Program-made: the position numbers and the translations under genes
The notes under the pieces: model-generated
What the model was told of the DNA's origin: nothing
What the model saw: the letters and a program-made list of their open reading frames with translations, nothing else
Databases searched by the model: none
Source: Dichotomocladium elegans
Taxonomy: Eukaryota > Mucoromycota > Mucoromycetes > Mucorales > Lichtheimiaceae
NCBI GenBank assembly: GCA_025716815.1
Contig: JAIXMN010000003.1
Location: forward strand, 558,001 to 622,000
Reading direction: 5' to 3'
DNA: 64,000 nucleotides
Shown here: piece after piece, positions 47,861-60,406 of the stretch
Position numbering within the stretch: the first letter of the stretch is position 1
How the letters are laid out: each line of letters opens with the position of its first letter

Positions 47861-48129
47861 GAGTATGTTGCTCATTGTTTCGACATCACTACAGTAGCCC
47901 AAACCGATTTTCTAGCAATGAAAATTACTCCAGCCATGGGAAGAGGGGGCAGTGAGGCATTAAGCATAATATTTCCAATGATCGAGACTGACGAAATATT
48001 CTTCTCCAAGGGGGTTGTGTATCCGAACAGAGAGCTGAATGCCATAGCTAATTTCTTAATATTGCACGGATACATCCTGCTTAATTTTCACAATAAGCTA
48101 CCTGACATGAGTCACAGAGCATGATGAGA

Positions 48130-48943
48130 ATGTTGTTGTGTATAATCTAATGTTTCGAAGCATGGCAAATGCGATTGTGACATTGAGGTATCTGCGCAAT
48201 GTCTGATACGATGCGCAGAAGTTGGACATTCATTCTTCAAAAGTGCTGCTTCTGTTTACGGCTGCAAAAAACCAATCTAATCGGATATAACCACGGTTAG
48301 AGTTTTACAAGATTTCTCATAAGAAAGCGAAAGGATTCATGGCCCCGGCTTACGGGGTCAACTTGTTCCAAAAGGTTTTTTTTTCCACATTGAGGAGAAC
48401 TGAGATGCAAACGCTTGAAAAGATTATCCAGTCTTAAGCCAGAGACCGACGTTCATAAATATACCGGTTCATGGCAGTCTAGAACCATCACCTACCCCCT
48501 CTGGGGCAGAAAAGACTCCATTTGAATCGAAACATTAGGAAAAAAAGTGCCCGTTGTATGATATAGGAATGTATCGCGCGAAAGCTACTGCCTTTGTTCT
48601 TGCACCAGTAGTAGCGTTTGTAAGGAGGTGGTGATACGTATGAGTTTTGCGATTGGAGTATTCATTTCTCTGTAGGTTGATCTATTTACCAGATATTGAA
48701 GTACAATGGAAGAAAAGGAGATGTCAGGCAATCCCCCCACGCCCCACGCTTTTCCTCCCTTTCCTCCACTCTCCTTTAAGGCTAATAATTCCTCGGCTCT
48801 CCCACAGACCTTGACTGTATTATGCAGGGTTGATGATTTCCCTCGACGTTGCCCCAACTTTTCTAGTTTATACAACTTTTTCATTCGAATATATTCTGTA
48901 TATATAAGCATATTCATCTCTCCTTCTCTTTTTTTTTTCTGAC
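48130..48943. other. Intergenic, upstream of the copper-fist gene
   Basis: No coding sequence supported. A pyrimidine-rich leader (TCTCTCCTTCTCTTTTTTT) ends just before the start codon at 48,944. Confidence 0.4.
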
Positions 48944-49707
48944 ATGGTCCTTTTCATAGGGAACAGCGGCATCGTCCGCAAATATGCGTGCACGACCTGT
49001 ATCAAGGTAAGCTTCCCATGTAATCTGAACCCAGATGTTAAGGCGCTCAAGGAAAACAAAACGATGATTAGGGGCATCGGTCATCCAGGTGCAGACATAC
49101 CAATCGTGCTCTTATTGAGGTCAAGCCCAAAGGTCGCCCGATCTCTCAATGCACCACGTGCCGTGAACGGCGCAAAACAATGCGTGCGCATGTGAAATGC
49201 TCCTGCCATCGCCAGTCTGGTGGCAGTGTTATGAAGGGTTCCGCAAGCCAATCCGTGTTGTGTCCACCTGATGCATGTCAACCCGCGCGGGAGGCACGAC
49301 GCGTCGCATACGCCGATGGTGATCAGACTCCCTTGTCCTCCTCATCCGCCTTTTCTGTTGATCGATTGTCGAACCAGTCAAAGGCAACGGTACAACTGCA
49401 ACAAAGGCTACGCAAGAAACCCATCTGCGGTCCGTCTGATGATATTGATAGTGATACACCTGTCTTTAAGGTTGATCCTGATCGCAGTCCTCCCAATCGT
49501 CAAGCTGTCCTCGGTGAGCTGTATCATACAAGTTCAGAAGACCTCATGGAAAAAATCTACAGTCCATTCACACAAGAGATCCAAGCGTTGAATATCATAA
49601 CACCAGAGGTGGAGACTGAAGGAGTTGCAAAGATAAACCATTGTTTGGTGAATGCAAGATTCCAAGATTATGAAGACAGGGTTGCTTCTATGCTCTTGAA
49701 AAAATAA
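48944..49707 (+). CDS. Copper-fist DNA-binding transcription factor
   Basis: Two exons (48944-49006 and 49072-49707) encode 232 residues. The N-terminal 60 residues form a copper fist: ACTTCIKGHRSSRCRH (zinc ligands C-x2-C-x8-C-x-H), then KGRPISQCTTCRERRK (the KGRP minor-groove motif) and HVKCSCH, which supplies the copper-binding cluster part. The intron falls exactly between IK and GHR in the zinc knuckle. The rest is Ser-rich with an acidic middle and an amphipathic C-terminus. Yeast relatives Ace1, Mac1 and Cuf1 regulate copper uptake and metallothionein genes in response to Cu(I). This one lacks the obvious later Cys-rich (REP) repeats of Mac1/Cuf1, so the metal response is uncertain. 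Confidence 0.93.
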
Positions 49708-49772
49708 AAAGGGCTGGGTGGAGGGGTGAGAGGACTTCGCGGACTATTCAGCATCTCATATTCCTAACGAAA

Positions 49773-52136
49773 TTAAGCAGTACTGTCTGGTGCTGCTTGA
49801 ACACAATCTTCTTTGAACGTGTATGCCTTGACACATCCATCTAGAAGAGTAGCACATAGTCAAAGGCCAATAAGCCCATGTATTCCCGTCTCCTACGCAC
49901 TTCACTTACCATCGCCGCACGAGAATATGAGCGGCCGGTATGGATGGAAGATCACATCCCGAACTTCAACATCTACACATTGTCATGGACTTGTTATCAT
50001 GATATTTATACTGAACAAAAAGAAAAAATAGATGAACTTGCCCTCATGTTCCTTTAGGATCGCCGTTAGTTGGCCGCTACTCATGTTAAACACGAAGACT
50101 TGGCCATAGATGGTCGGTGCCAGAAGGTATCGTCCATTGGATGTGATCTTTACAAGCCACGAATTTGCATGATAACTGAACATTGGAGATGTGTACATGT
50201 ATATGCGGATGGAGCCCGGTGGTTGAATTATACTATATACCAATGTATTTTCTTTCTTTGCCTGACTTACTCCTCATGGCTGTATTTCTTGACTTGTTCC
50301 AGCTGGAATGTGCCCCCTTGTGTTGTAGGAAACACAAGTTTATGTAGCGTGCAAGTATTTGGTATGGAGGCTACAGCGATGATATAAGTGGACGGAAATA
50401 CCCACGATTTCATATCGACTTACATACTCCCTCATCCACATCGCACATTTCAGCTCCTCTGCTGACGAACCATGCATGAGGCTCGTCTTGATGAGGCGCG
50501 TCAAGCCATTTCACAAATTTGCCACAATCGCAGTATGAAGAATACATGTCCTCAAACGTTTGAAGGAGCTACCCCATGCGTTAATTATCAGTGGATTTGT
50601 ACCGCGGAGAGCAGACGGACTATTTGATAGAGGTCACTTACGAGCGCTTCTTCAAAGTCATAAAGGCGTAAGTGGCCGTCACAGGCTGCCAGAAAGAGCT
50701 TGTTGCCCGTGTTAGGCACAAAGGATACTGTAAAGGCCATGCAGGTTATCCCATCCTCCATCCGTGTTGATTCCAGTAGGGTTCTGTATTTGGTGAATAT
50801 CCAACCCCAGAGTCAGATGGCATACAAAACTGACAAACGGAAAAAGGCCGACTCACATCCAATCGTCATCCATGTGCCATTTGATGATGTAGCCATCCTG
50901 ACTCGTGGTGATATAATAATTCTTTTCCTTGAACTGCACCGTCTTGATGCAGAGGATCTCTTCCGCATGGCCCTCCAACTTATTAACTTGGCGCCCGGTT
51001 TCAATATTGAAAATCTAGATCACGGCAGTTTGGCCTTCTCCATTTTTCATATCGTCATTCCACATACCTACCTTCACAGGACATGGTAGAATATGGTTAT
51101 CTTCATCTGCAGAAGACCAGCGAAATCGATCCTTGAGTTTTCCACCTACGACAATAAGTTCCTGGTCGGTGGTGAACTGGCCACAATAGAATTCTTCAAT
51201 GTTCTCCTCGCCCAGATCCCGTAGTCGCCGGAGAAGTTTGAATTCGTCTGAGATATCCCAGAGTTTGACGACGCCAACGCTTGAAAAGGTCGCAAGTATG
51301 GTGCCGTCCGGTGACAAGCTCATGCCCGCAATAGGAGCTACAGCGATTATTTTAAATACCCGCGCGCATCCACTGGTATATCATTCTACCTTGGTCGCTC
51401 ATATTGTAATTAAGCGTCTCTAAGGGATGATCCTCGTTGATCACGTCTACCATGGGGAATTCTGTATCGGCGTGGAACTGCCAAAATGTGTCTGGATATT
51501 CTTTGGCCAATCTTTGAATTTCTTCTGGATCATAGCAGTACGTTTCAATCCTTGGTCGAACTGGCACCACCGCCTGTAACGAATGTTTACCAAAAAAGAA
51601 AAAGTAAACCACCATTCCTTACGCCTTTCCCTTACCTTGGGTTGACGTTTGTTTGTATTCGACCTTTTCATCTTTCCCTTACCCTTTGATCCACCAGACA
51701 AACGACCCCGACCCCGCCTTTTCTTTTTATTGCGTTCTCGACCAGACCTACTCAGGGACGCACTGTAGATAACTTGCGCTGTGGTCAAATTGACCTTCTT
51801 GCCTTGCAACGGCGGAACCAAATCGGCTTCATCGAGCAGGTCGTCTGTGTCAACTTCGTCCAGCTCATCACTTGAGTCATTTTCGCTGCCCTGAAACGAT
51901 CTCGGAGGGGTATCATCGCCATGGTCATCAACGTCGATGACCTCATCCTGGGACAGCAACTTGCGCTTACAGAGCTTGAGTGACTCCTTCGATATCAGCT
52001 CAGCAATCTTAGCCTTGGAATCCTTGGGACTCATGGTCATCACCAGAGCGTCAGGCGTATCGGACAGAGTCAGATTAGCCAATGCGGCTGGTGGCGAGTC
52101 ATCGTCGATGATAATCATCTCACCGTCGTCAGACAT
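49773..52136 (-). CDS. Nuclear WD40-repeat protein with acidic/basic N-terminus
   Basis: Ten exons (52136-51636, 51573-51360, 51337-51072, 51014-50857, 50783-50642, 50568-50424, 50370-50271, 50232-50042, 49972-49910, 49840-49773) close at 615 residues. The first 165 residues are acidic (MIIIDDDSPP, SSDELDEVDTDDLLDEADL) then strongly basic (RERNKKKRRGRGRLS), a probable nuclear signal. WD40 blades follow: MSLSPDGTILATFSSVGVVK LWDI; LEGHAEEILCIKTVQF ... TSQDGYIIKWHMD; GITCMAFTVSFV ... LAACDGHLRLYDF; VKITSNGRYLLAPTIYGQVF; VRDVIFHPYRPLIFSCGDDG. The role could be chromatin-related, inferred from composition. Intron 8 has a GC donor (GCAAGT). I could not place it in a named family. Confidence 0.85.
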
Positions 52137-52319
52137 GGTTTGAAAAGGAGAGAAAGAGAGAAAAGAAGAGCGCGTATACGCGCGTGTGAAGAAAAAAAAA
52201 AGAGAGTTTTTTTTTTGTTTCAGCACCAGCAACCAAGTTTGGTCCTAGAGTGTGTGCGTGTGTGTGCACACGCAAACAAACAAACAAACCCTGTTCTATT
52301 CACTACGTACGTATGAGGA

Positions 52320-53433
52320 TCAATACAAATCAACTCTGCGGTGCTGCATCACCGGCATTTCTGTCCTAATCTGCATCATATAATCGAGATCAATCGGAGC
52401 TATCGCTATGGATGCGCTGGCGTTATCTGGGCACCGTGCAAGGACCGTGCCCCAAGGGTCCACAATCTACCAAATAGGCCAATCTTATAGCATTCCCGTC
52501 TCTCTCATATTTTCACCAGCAGCCTATTAATTACCATGGCATTGCCATAACTTGCTCGTTTGATATTGTGTTGGCCAATCTGGGCGGCTGCGATCACGTA
52601 GGTTTGTGTCTCGATAGCACGAGCACGGAGCAGGGGCTCTAGAAACCGAAATAATAAAAAAGCCTGATTCTCGTTCGCTACTTTCCCCCCTCCCATTCTC
52701 CTTGATAAGATTTACCCCAGTGGGCCATGCCCGTCTTGATGGTAAACGCGCTCGGAAAGGTCAAGATGTCTGCTCCGCGTTGACGCTGGATGATCGAAAG
52801 CTCAGAGAAACGGAGATCGTAACAGATTTGTTGTCCTATCCGACCGAGTGGCGTCGGCACAGGATCCAAAATGGCGTTTCCGCGTTGGGTATGGTCGCTC
52901 TCCATCAACCGCGGCCCGTCCTTAATATCAACGTCAAACAGATGAATCTTGCGGTATTTTGATACAATGCTACCAAGATCATCGATAATCAGATGTGTAT
53001 TGTAGATGTGGGAGGGATGGGTGCTCTATAGGAAACAAGGCATTCTCTTTGAGCTTCTTGCTTCTCTATCACACAATCCCGTTCTGACCTTTTCGTGCAC
53101 TCCCACAGAGACCCAGACGCCTTCCGCTTTTGCACTTTCCCGCACACTCTGGACAAATTCAGACTCATCAAGGCTAGTCGTCAAAGCAATGGCATCCAGT
53201 GTCGATGCTGCAATGAAATCGGACGCCTCCGGTAAAAATATCATCTAGAGGGGACTCATGGTGAGCTTTTTTAAAAGAAGCACCACAAGGTGGAAAAAAG
53301 GAAACAAGCATTTTTTTTTTACTTTTGCCCCCTGGGATGCTGCCCGATGGATGAGTTGACAGCATGTCTCTTTATTAATCGTTACAGCGGCGGAAGCGCA
53401 GAATTGAGCAACAGCAGCAAGAGGCCATGCCAT
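52320..53433 (-). CDS. Nitrilase-superfamily amidase (Nit1/Nit2-like, deaminated glutathione amidase type)
   Basis: Five exons (53433-53323, 53244-53089, 53025-52716, 52638-52535, 52466-52320) give 275 residues, normal for Nit1. The catalytic triad is visible: Glu in [12 protein letters not shown], Lys in [10 protein letters not shown] and Cys in [12 protein letters not shown]. Other hallmarks are [43 protein letters not shown] and [12 protein letters not shown]. The YRKIHLFDV and QICYDLRF signatures favour Nit1, which hydrolyses deaminated glutathione, a side product of transaminases. The start ATG at 53,433 (MAWPLAAV) is preferred; an upstream in-frame ATG at 53,478 would add 15 residues. 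Cytosolic or mitochondrial location is open. Confidence 0.95.
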
Positions 53434-54357
53434 GGGGGTTAAGAAACAGATGTTACAGCCACTCAACTGTGGCTTCAAGTTACTGATGAGTTCCGCCCCA
53501 CACCCCGAGATAGCACGCGTCTCCGTCTGTCATTCCCCTCCCGAACCGCGAGACCCTAAAAAGGGAACATCAGCAATTTGGGATGATGGCCCTCTCTTTG
53601 GTCAGACCATCCCAAAGGGTGCACCGAATTGAGTGGTTTACTTTATACGTAAAAGGCTGCTGTCATTGCTGCTGCTGCCGATTGACATTATAACTTGATA
53701 CTTTCTATTGTCACTCAGTCCATCAAGCATGCTTGTTCCTGAGAATCGTGCTAGTCATGGATAAGGAACAGCATGATGCCTCAGTCGGTCAAGAAATGGG
53801 TCACATGTACAGTTTTCATGATTTCCTCAGTCCCGTCTGAACGACTTGTTCGTGTCAGCTGAGCCGAGTCTTTCGCAAGCAAGTTGAGGATGATCATGTA
53901 TTTAGTAGGCGAAAGATATGGAGGCAACTATCGTGACACAAGCTCTTACGAGTTGTTGCCTAGCGCCAGATCCATATACAATCTGCTTAATAAACCTGGG
54001 TACTCTCAGCAAGTGAATTGGCCCTCTTGCCACGAATGCTGGCGATTCTACGTCAAAGTTTTTGGCGCAGTTGATATCAACCCAGGAAAATCATAGGCTC
54101 TATGTTTGAATCTTGCCATCACGACACTATCAATGCCGATGAACGAAACAGCAGGGTAAAAAGAAGAGCGACAATCGATGACGACAGGGGGGGGGTTGCG
54201 CATCAAGATACGCTTTGGAAAATAAAGCGTTCTCTCAAGTCAAAAGCCACGTCAACTCCGCCATAGGCAGCGCGAGTGTGAATGCTATTAAAAAAAAAAC
54301 CCTACGCGCCTGTTTCGGTTCTTTTCTTTTAGTTGGCTTTCCATTCCCGAGATTACC
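53434..54357. other. Intergenic between divergent genes
   Basis: About 0.9 kb between the nitrilase and CCDC124 genes; no coding sequence supported. A poly-G run lies near 54,187. Confidence 0.4.
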
Positions 54358-55351
54358 ATGGCTAAGAAAGGTGGTACAAACAGCAAGGTCGAAGCCGCTA
54401 ATGCTAAGAAGGCTGCATCAAAGGCTGAAAAGGATAGAGCCAAAGCCCAAGAAGCCGAGGCTCGCGAGGCCGAGAAGTGGTCTCAAGGTGCCAAGGGCAA
54501 AGGCAAAAAGGAGGCTGACGCTGAAAAGAAGGTGAGGAAGTGCACCTGTAACGTCGATTGTGTGTTGCTGATTGGGGAAGATGCTCTAGGCTGCAGCCGC
54601 CGCCAAGAAGGCCGAACTTGCCAAATTGAAGGTAGATTCAGGATTTTGAATGGCAGATTAGTCAGCATGGCCCATTGACGAAAGAGCTTCTATTTGTTAG
54701 GCTGCTGAGGAGGAAGAACTTGCCAAGATCAAGACTGTTAAATCCGGCGGTGGTGCTGTAAGTGAGGGATGGGTTTGCACCGTCGGCTCGCTAACGGCTG
54801 ATGCCTCTGATTTTCTAGAAAACGGCCGCAAAGAAGACTGCCAAAGTCGATGCTGCGGCGCACGCCCGTCGCACGATCCCCGAGTTCTCTGCTAGCAATA
54901 TTGATGATGCCATCGATCTGCTATCACTCAACGATGGCGGCCAGGCCCCCATCACCAGCAAGGATGTAGACCGTCACCCCGAGCGTCGCTTCAAGGCTGC
55001 GCTTGCCGCTTATGAAGAGAGGTATAAAGCAAATGTTTTTTACACAAAAAGAGGGGAGAGATCACTTACTGTGAAGTAGAGAATTGCCTCGTTTCAAGAA
55101 GGACCATCCAGGTTTGCGCCTGAACCAGTATAAGGACTTGATCTATAAGGCATTCCAAAAGTCGCCCGAGAATCCTTTCAACCAGGCTAACGTTCTTGCG
55201 TACAACGCAACCACCGATCAAGTGCGCGACCTTAAAGGTAATGTATTCATGTATGACCGAAGGATGTGGTCCCATCCGCACCACCGACTGACGAATATGC
55301 ACCATAGACAAGAGAAGACAGGAACTGGAGGACCGTCTGCGAACCGCTTAG
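54358..55351 (+). CDS. CCDC124-like ribosome-associated coiled-coil protein
   Basis: Six exons (54358-54531, 54590-54631, 54701-54757, 54819-55021, 55080-55237, 55308-55351) encode 225 residues, the same size as human CCDC124 (223). The N-terminus MAKKGGTNSKVEAANAKKAA and the long Lys/Ala/Glu helix (AEKDRAKAQEAEAREAEKWS) are typical. The conserved C-terminal domain contains DVDRHPERRFKAALAAYEER, LPRFKKDHPGLRLNQYKDLI and FQKSPENPFNQANV. CCDC124 and its small yeast relative Lso2 bind idle 80S ribosomes in the A-site/tRNA region and help them recover after stress. All introns are short GT-AG. Confidence 0.95.
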
Positions 55352-55485
55352 GCTCTCCTCTGTCCTCTTCCCCCACCCCCAACTTTTGTTTCCTTTCTTT
55401 AGTGCGACCATCCCGCATCAGATAAGCGATCTCTTTTTTTTTTTATTTTATAAAACAAATGTACAGTATTTTATGATGGCCATCT

Positions 55486-56885
55486 TTAGCCATGCATCCT
55501 TTCAATAATATCGTGGAAGCCCTTGATCTTCGCACACTCGCGCTTGACATTGTCTGCTCTAGGTGTATCCCAGAGTCCGGCTGCAATCATCGTACGTGAA
55601 TATCGGAGACAGCTTTCTTCTCTAAAATAATCATAGAGCTTCTTGTTGTACTTGCGCTATGGACCCCATTCATTAGTTCCTTTTTCTTTCCTCCCTTCTC
55701 TCAATCTCACCTCTCTTGCGCGAGTCTCTTCGAGGTAATGATGAGTTTGATGAATCAGAAAATCATCGGGCAAGATCCAGTAGTCAATTCCAGACAGGTA
55801 TATTTCGTACAGACAGGCGGCCTTGTTAGCGCCGTAGCCAATGAAGCGTTCTTCGCACCACGGAGTGCCCTCCTTTTTGAAGATCACATAGGGTTCGTAC
55901 GAGTAGCTGTACTCTGTGGCTTTGTAGGGTTCACTAGCAGCATACCACCGGGTGTAGTTGGTCGATCCATGCCCAGGCTTCCAGCTCCGATGGAACATGT
56001 CGATCTTCTCAGCCTGGACAATCTCGAGAAGTTCCTGTTTGTTCTTAGGGAACGTGCTCCAGTCTTCACCATCCTCTTTCTCAATAAACTCGAATGCCGG
56101 CACGACAATGGCTCCCGTACCTGCACGGAGCACGTCCATCAGTTTTGGGTTGGCCCTCAGCGACGTTCGGAAGTCTGTGCACAGATGGAAGTCAACATCA
56201 AGCATCATGATGAAGTCGGTCCGGGCAAAGAACTTTGCGACGTTACGCCACATATTGAACTGCCGATCAAACTTGTCAACGACCAAATGGATATCCACAT
56301 AGCGGCGCATGTCCGGGTTCTCGTCAAAGAGGCGGTGCAAATCCGTCAAGATGACTTGCTTTGTCGCATCATCATTGACATGAATAGCGACAGACACCGG
56401 GCCTCTGTAGCGGGTCGCAAGTCGGCTTAGAACTTGAAAGCGATTGTGTGTCACCAGCGTCGCAATGGTCACTTCCTCATGGTCGAATGTCTCTTCGGCC
56501 TTGAAATAGTAGGGAATCACTTTCGAAGGACCCATTGCATCTGCAAACACTTTGTTGAGGACGAGATCTTCAGAGATGCCTACAGGGTCAGCTTTCAAGG
56601 CAGCCGAGGCGGAATTAGTTCGCTGGAGATGGAAACGTGTGGATGCAAAAGGCAGATACCTTCCGAGTTGGACCATGAAACGAGCTGATTGCCTTTGTAA
56701 CGTTGTTGCAGTGCAGCGACGTTGAGGGGCTTCTCGTCTGAGGATTGCGACGTGCCGGCTGATTTCGCACTGGGATTTGATGAGCTACCGAGGCCGATGA
56801 GGTACGCTGTTGCATAGAGTACGGAACACACAACGTAGGCTGTGGCAAGGAGCTTTAGAACCCTCGAAGGGAACTTATCGCGCAT
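55486..56885 (-). CDS. Type II membrane glycosyltransferase, GT49 (LARGE/B4GAT1-like)
   Basis: Three exons (56885-56660, 56591-55711, 55656-55486) encode 425 residues. The N-terminus has a short basic cytosolic stretch and one signal-anchor helix (LLATAYVVCSVLYATAYLIG), placing the enzyme in the Golgi lumen. A Ser-rich stem follows. The catalytic domain holds VTIATLVTHNRFQVLSRLA, the metal-binding DXD in IMMLDVDFHLC, ATKQVILTDLH, and late motifs YSYSYEPYVIFKKEGTPWCE and ERFIGYGANKAACLYE, all as in GT49. Such enzymes transfer beta-linked glucuronic acid or GlcNAc; the acceptor in fungi is not known. The exon 1-2 junction uses an AAAG acceptor that restores frame (SNSE-ADPVGISEDL). Confidence 0.9.
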
Positions 56886-58193
56886 TGGATCGGATGGAGA
56901 TGATGAAAAAGGAATGACACAGGGGGGAGGAGGAGGAGTTAAGGAAGGTACCTTTTTGTTAAATAATAAAATTAATCAAATGGTAGATAAGGACGGAGGA
57001 TAGTGGATGGCACTTGGATTGGTAAAAATGGCGCTTTTGTTTTTCTAAGTCTATGGTCGGTGAAGGGGAACGCTCAACAGCACATCAATACAACAAGAAG
57101 AAAGAACTGGAAGATAGCCCCCCACCCCCACTCGCTCTTGCCACTGTAGGAACAATGCTCTTCGGGCTACTCGAGGGTAAAAAAAAAGTGGGATTTTTGT
57201 ACTCCGTTTGCTCCCAGCAACCAATCAAGTTATACGTAGGCTTTTTGGGGGGAGGGGGTCCTCAACACACACGTTGCCAGGAAAAGGTACCGAAAGGGAA
57301 TGCTCTTCAGAATTGAGTATATCCTATGGCCAACATGGTATCAAACCGTAACAGAGCAATTGAACGGAGGGGACAGTCAATCCAGGAGTATGGGATAATC
57401 CTTTGTTTTTCGGACGCGCCGCAGATGTGCGTCGTGCAAGGATGTTGGAGGGCAAGGCCAAAGACCCAAAATATAGTGACGGAAGAGTTAACAGTCAGAT
57501 GTTTCATCCTGTCCGAAGCCTCCATAGAGAAAACGCATGCCACTCGTGCTCGGATACTCCTGCGATGATCGATTGATCTATCCATCGCGCGGACAATAGC
57601 TAAGTTCAGGTAAACTCCAGGGTCCAGGGAGGGAGGGCACTGGGCCAAGTGATATCCAGAAGTAGTATGGAAGTGATAAATCGTTTAGAGCAATGGATGG
57701 AGTTCGTTAACCTTTTACCGTGCATACGTCGCCCTGTCAGAGGGGTTACGTATTCGATTGGATAATGTACATTAGCCTTGAGATATCGTGACAACAGCAG
57801 GGGTCTCTTTCCTGCATGCGATGTTTTGTGAACATGGCGTGCGGTATTCAAACCACTCCGTCAAGGGCTCGTCCACTTTGGCGGCGATCTCAGCGGAACG
57901 ATTGATATAGCAGACATGCCTAGTCAGACCAATGCCCCGACTATTTTTCGTTTAGTAGTATTCGATGCGAAAACAGGCGCCGTTCGTCCGCGAGATCTAA
58001 AGAAAAAGCGTTTGGTTGTCCGCTCTTCTTCGCAGATGGTCGGGTCTCACTTGGGGGGGGGTTGCGGTGGGGTTAATAAGCTGGCAAAATAGTGTGCATC
58101 CATGCATGGGTGAAGTAATCGAATCATTCCACCCTTGTGCTCCTTTCCCGCTTTTCTCTCTCTCTCTCTCTCTCCCTCCCTCCCCATCGCATC
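56886..58193. other. Intergenic between divergent genes
   Basis: About 1.3 kb without a supported gene. It ends in a CT-rich tract (58,157-58,181) before the F-box start codon. Confidence 0.4.
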
Positions 58194-60040
58194 ATGGAGT
58201 TCTTTGGTATTCCAGAGGGTCACACACCGCCTGCAACTCCACCGCCAAGCAATGGCCATCCTCTGGCGTCTGCTTCTTCGTCATCGTCTTTAGGGGGCAA
58301 CCTGTCCCGACCTTCCCAACGCCTTCGCTCGTCTTACATCGATCCTCCCTTCCTTGTTAGCGAAAATACCCTCGATAGAAGACGCTTCGAGTATATCGGC
58401 AAAGTCACAAAGACATTCCAGCAACTGACCTCACACCAGAAACATATCTTCCTCTCTGAGCTGCTCAACTGCTGTGATAACCAGCTCCTTGCGTACATTT
58501 ACGATCTCATTGCTCCAAAACTTAAAATTGACTTTCTGAAAGAACTTCCGATCGAACTTTCTTTGCATGTCTTGTCATTCATTGATGATCCTAGAGATCT
58601 TGCCAATGCATCGCGCGTTTCCTCGTTTTGGAACTCCTTGCTGAAGGACGAGGCAACGTGGAAATCGCTATGCCTGAAACATCGATATCGGCGACGGTCG
58701 TCCCTTCTTAACCTGAATCACGCGCGTCTCCAGCGGCAATATGAAGAGCAACAACAACTGCATCAGCAGCAGCAACAACAGCAACAGCGGGAACAATTGC
58801 AGCAGCGGCAAACCGGAGTGTCGTACCGCGACTACTTTTGGCGAAAATACAGCACTGAAATGGCATGGTCGCAAGGTACGGGCCGGTTGACGTTGTGCGC
58901 CAACCAGATTGGGAGCGCACTCGTGACCAGCCTACAGATAGACGACCAGTATATTGTGCTTGGCTGTGATAACCATCACATTGAGGTGTTTAGCAGCGAG
59001 ACCGGCGAACACCTCCGAACGCTACATGGCCACGAGGGCGGTGTATGGGCATTGCAGTTCACAAAGACAGGCCTCGAAAACCGTCGAGTCCTAGTGTCTG
59101 GCGGATGCGACAGGTAATGCCGGGGGTGGGGAGGGCAAACAGAAGGCATAACAAATCCTATTTGCTCAAATGGGCACGCAGAGTGGTCAACGTGTGGGAC
59201 CTCGCGTCCGGACAGTTGCTGCATTCCATGCATGGCCATACATCCACGGTCCGGTGTCTGAGGATTCACCCGGGTGGCAAGCTTGCAGTAACAGGCTCGC
59301 GCGATATGTCGGTCAGGATCTGGGATATTGAACACGGTGCTGTACGACACGTCTGCAATGGCCACCAAGCTAGTGTCCGATGCCTCGATATCCACGACAA
59401 CCTCGTCGCCACAGGTTCTTATGACTCAACCGCACGGCTCTGGAACATTCGAACGGGCCAGTGTCTATTTACTTACAGCGGCCATCATGCCCATATTTAC
59501 TCCATTGCATTTGACGGAGCTCGGATCGTCACAGGATCGCTCGACTGGAGCATCCGGGTATGGTCTCCCACCTTCGGCAGCTGCCTGGCTCTCCTCACCG
59601 GCCATACTGCGCTCGTCGGCCATCTGCAGCTCTGCACACCTTTTGATGGTTCGCCCCTGCTGGTCAGTGGTGGATCCGACGGATGTTTGCGCGTGTGGGA
59701 CCTCACCAACTTCGAGTGCAAGCATCGGATCTCCGCCCATGACAACTCAGTCTCATGTCTACAAGCAGATCAGAAACGGATCCTGAGCGGAGGAAGCGAT
59801 GGCAGCGTCAAACTTTGGGACCTCGAGACCGGCATGCTAATTCGACTCTTCTCTGAGCCAGCAAGGACAGTATGGAAACTGCAGTTCACAGACACAAAGG
59901 CTGTGGTGGTCTCTCAACGGCCGACTCGGCGATCATCTCTCGACAATAGCACAGCAGCAACAGTGCGAGGCGGTGTTAATACCCCGGAGCAGATGGAAAC
60001 GATCATCGAGCTGCACAAGTTTGATAATTATTGTTCCTAA
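58194..60040 (+). CDS. F-box/WD40 protein, Cdc4/FBXW7/Pop1-like SCF substrate receptor
   Basis: Two exons (58194-59113 and 59182-60040) give 592 residues from MEFFGIPEGHTPP; an ATG lies directly after the CT tract. The F-box is at about residues 120-165 (FLKELPIELSLHVLSFIDDP, WNSLLKDEATWKSL). A polyglutamine run interrupts the linker (HQQQQQQQQREQLQQRQ), then the YRDYFWRKY region and about seven WD40 blades: TLHGHEGGVWALQF, SMHGHTSTVRCLRIHPGGK, CNGHQASVRCLDIHDN, YSGHHAHIYSIAFDGA, LTGHTALVGHLQL and ISAHDNSVSCLQAD, each with a following ...WD. Cdc4 recognises phosphodegrons on cell-cycle proteins for SCF ubiquitination. The order F-box then 7-8 blades is diagnostic. Confidence 0.94.
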
Positions 60041-60406
60041 AATCATGGCTTTTGGCCATATTGTTTATACACACTTCTTTCTGTATTAAACAAATATTCT
60101 TTTCTTTGATTCTTACCGAGCATGGCACTGCTTCCTATAGCATGTGATAGGGGTCTTTCTATGGATGTGGGCACACGATGGCCCCGCACGACATTTTTAT
60201 TGGCTTAAATTGTCTGTCTTCAATTTTTTGGAAAAATGCATGCATGGAGGAAGGCCAACTGAATCCGCGTTGCCGATTGTCCCAGGGAAGCCCGGATCTT
60301 CTCTACCACGACGGACTAGGGACAGCTTCACTGCACGCATCGTCGCTCTTACTACCTCCTACATCCTTCTCATTTAGGCAATCCTTCCAAGTGTATAAAC
60401 AAATCC
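60041..60406. other. Convergent intergenic region
   Basis: Contains the 3' UTRs of the F-box gene and of the following minus-strand gene; no further gene. Confidence 0.4.

Noticed and set aside
49180..49707. Copper-fist ORF starting at 49,180 as a separate 175-residue gene
   Set aside because: The upstream sequence joined by a clean GT-AG intron supplies the zinc/copper-binding module in phase, so this is only its second exon.
55738..56430. Plus-strand ORF of 230 residues
   Set aside because: Antisense to the GT49 catalytic domain, which is clearly coding on the minus strand.
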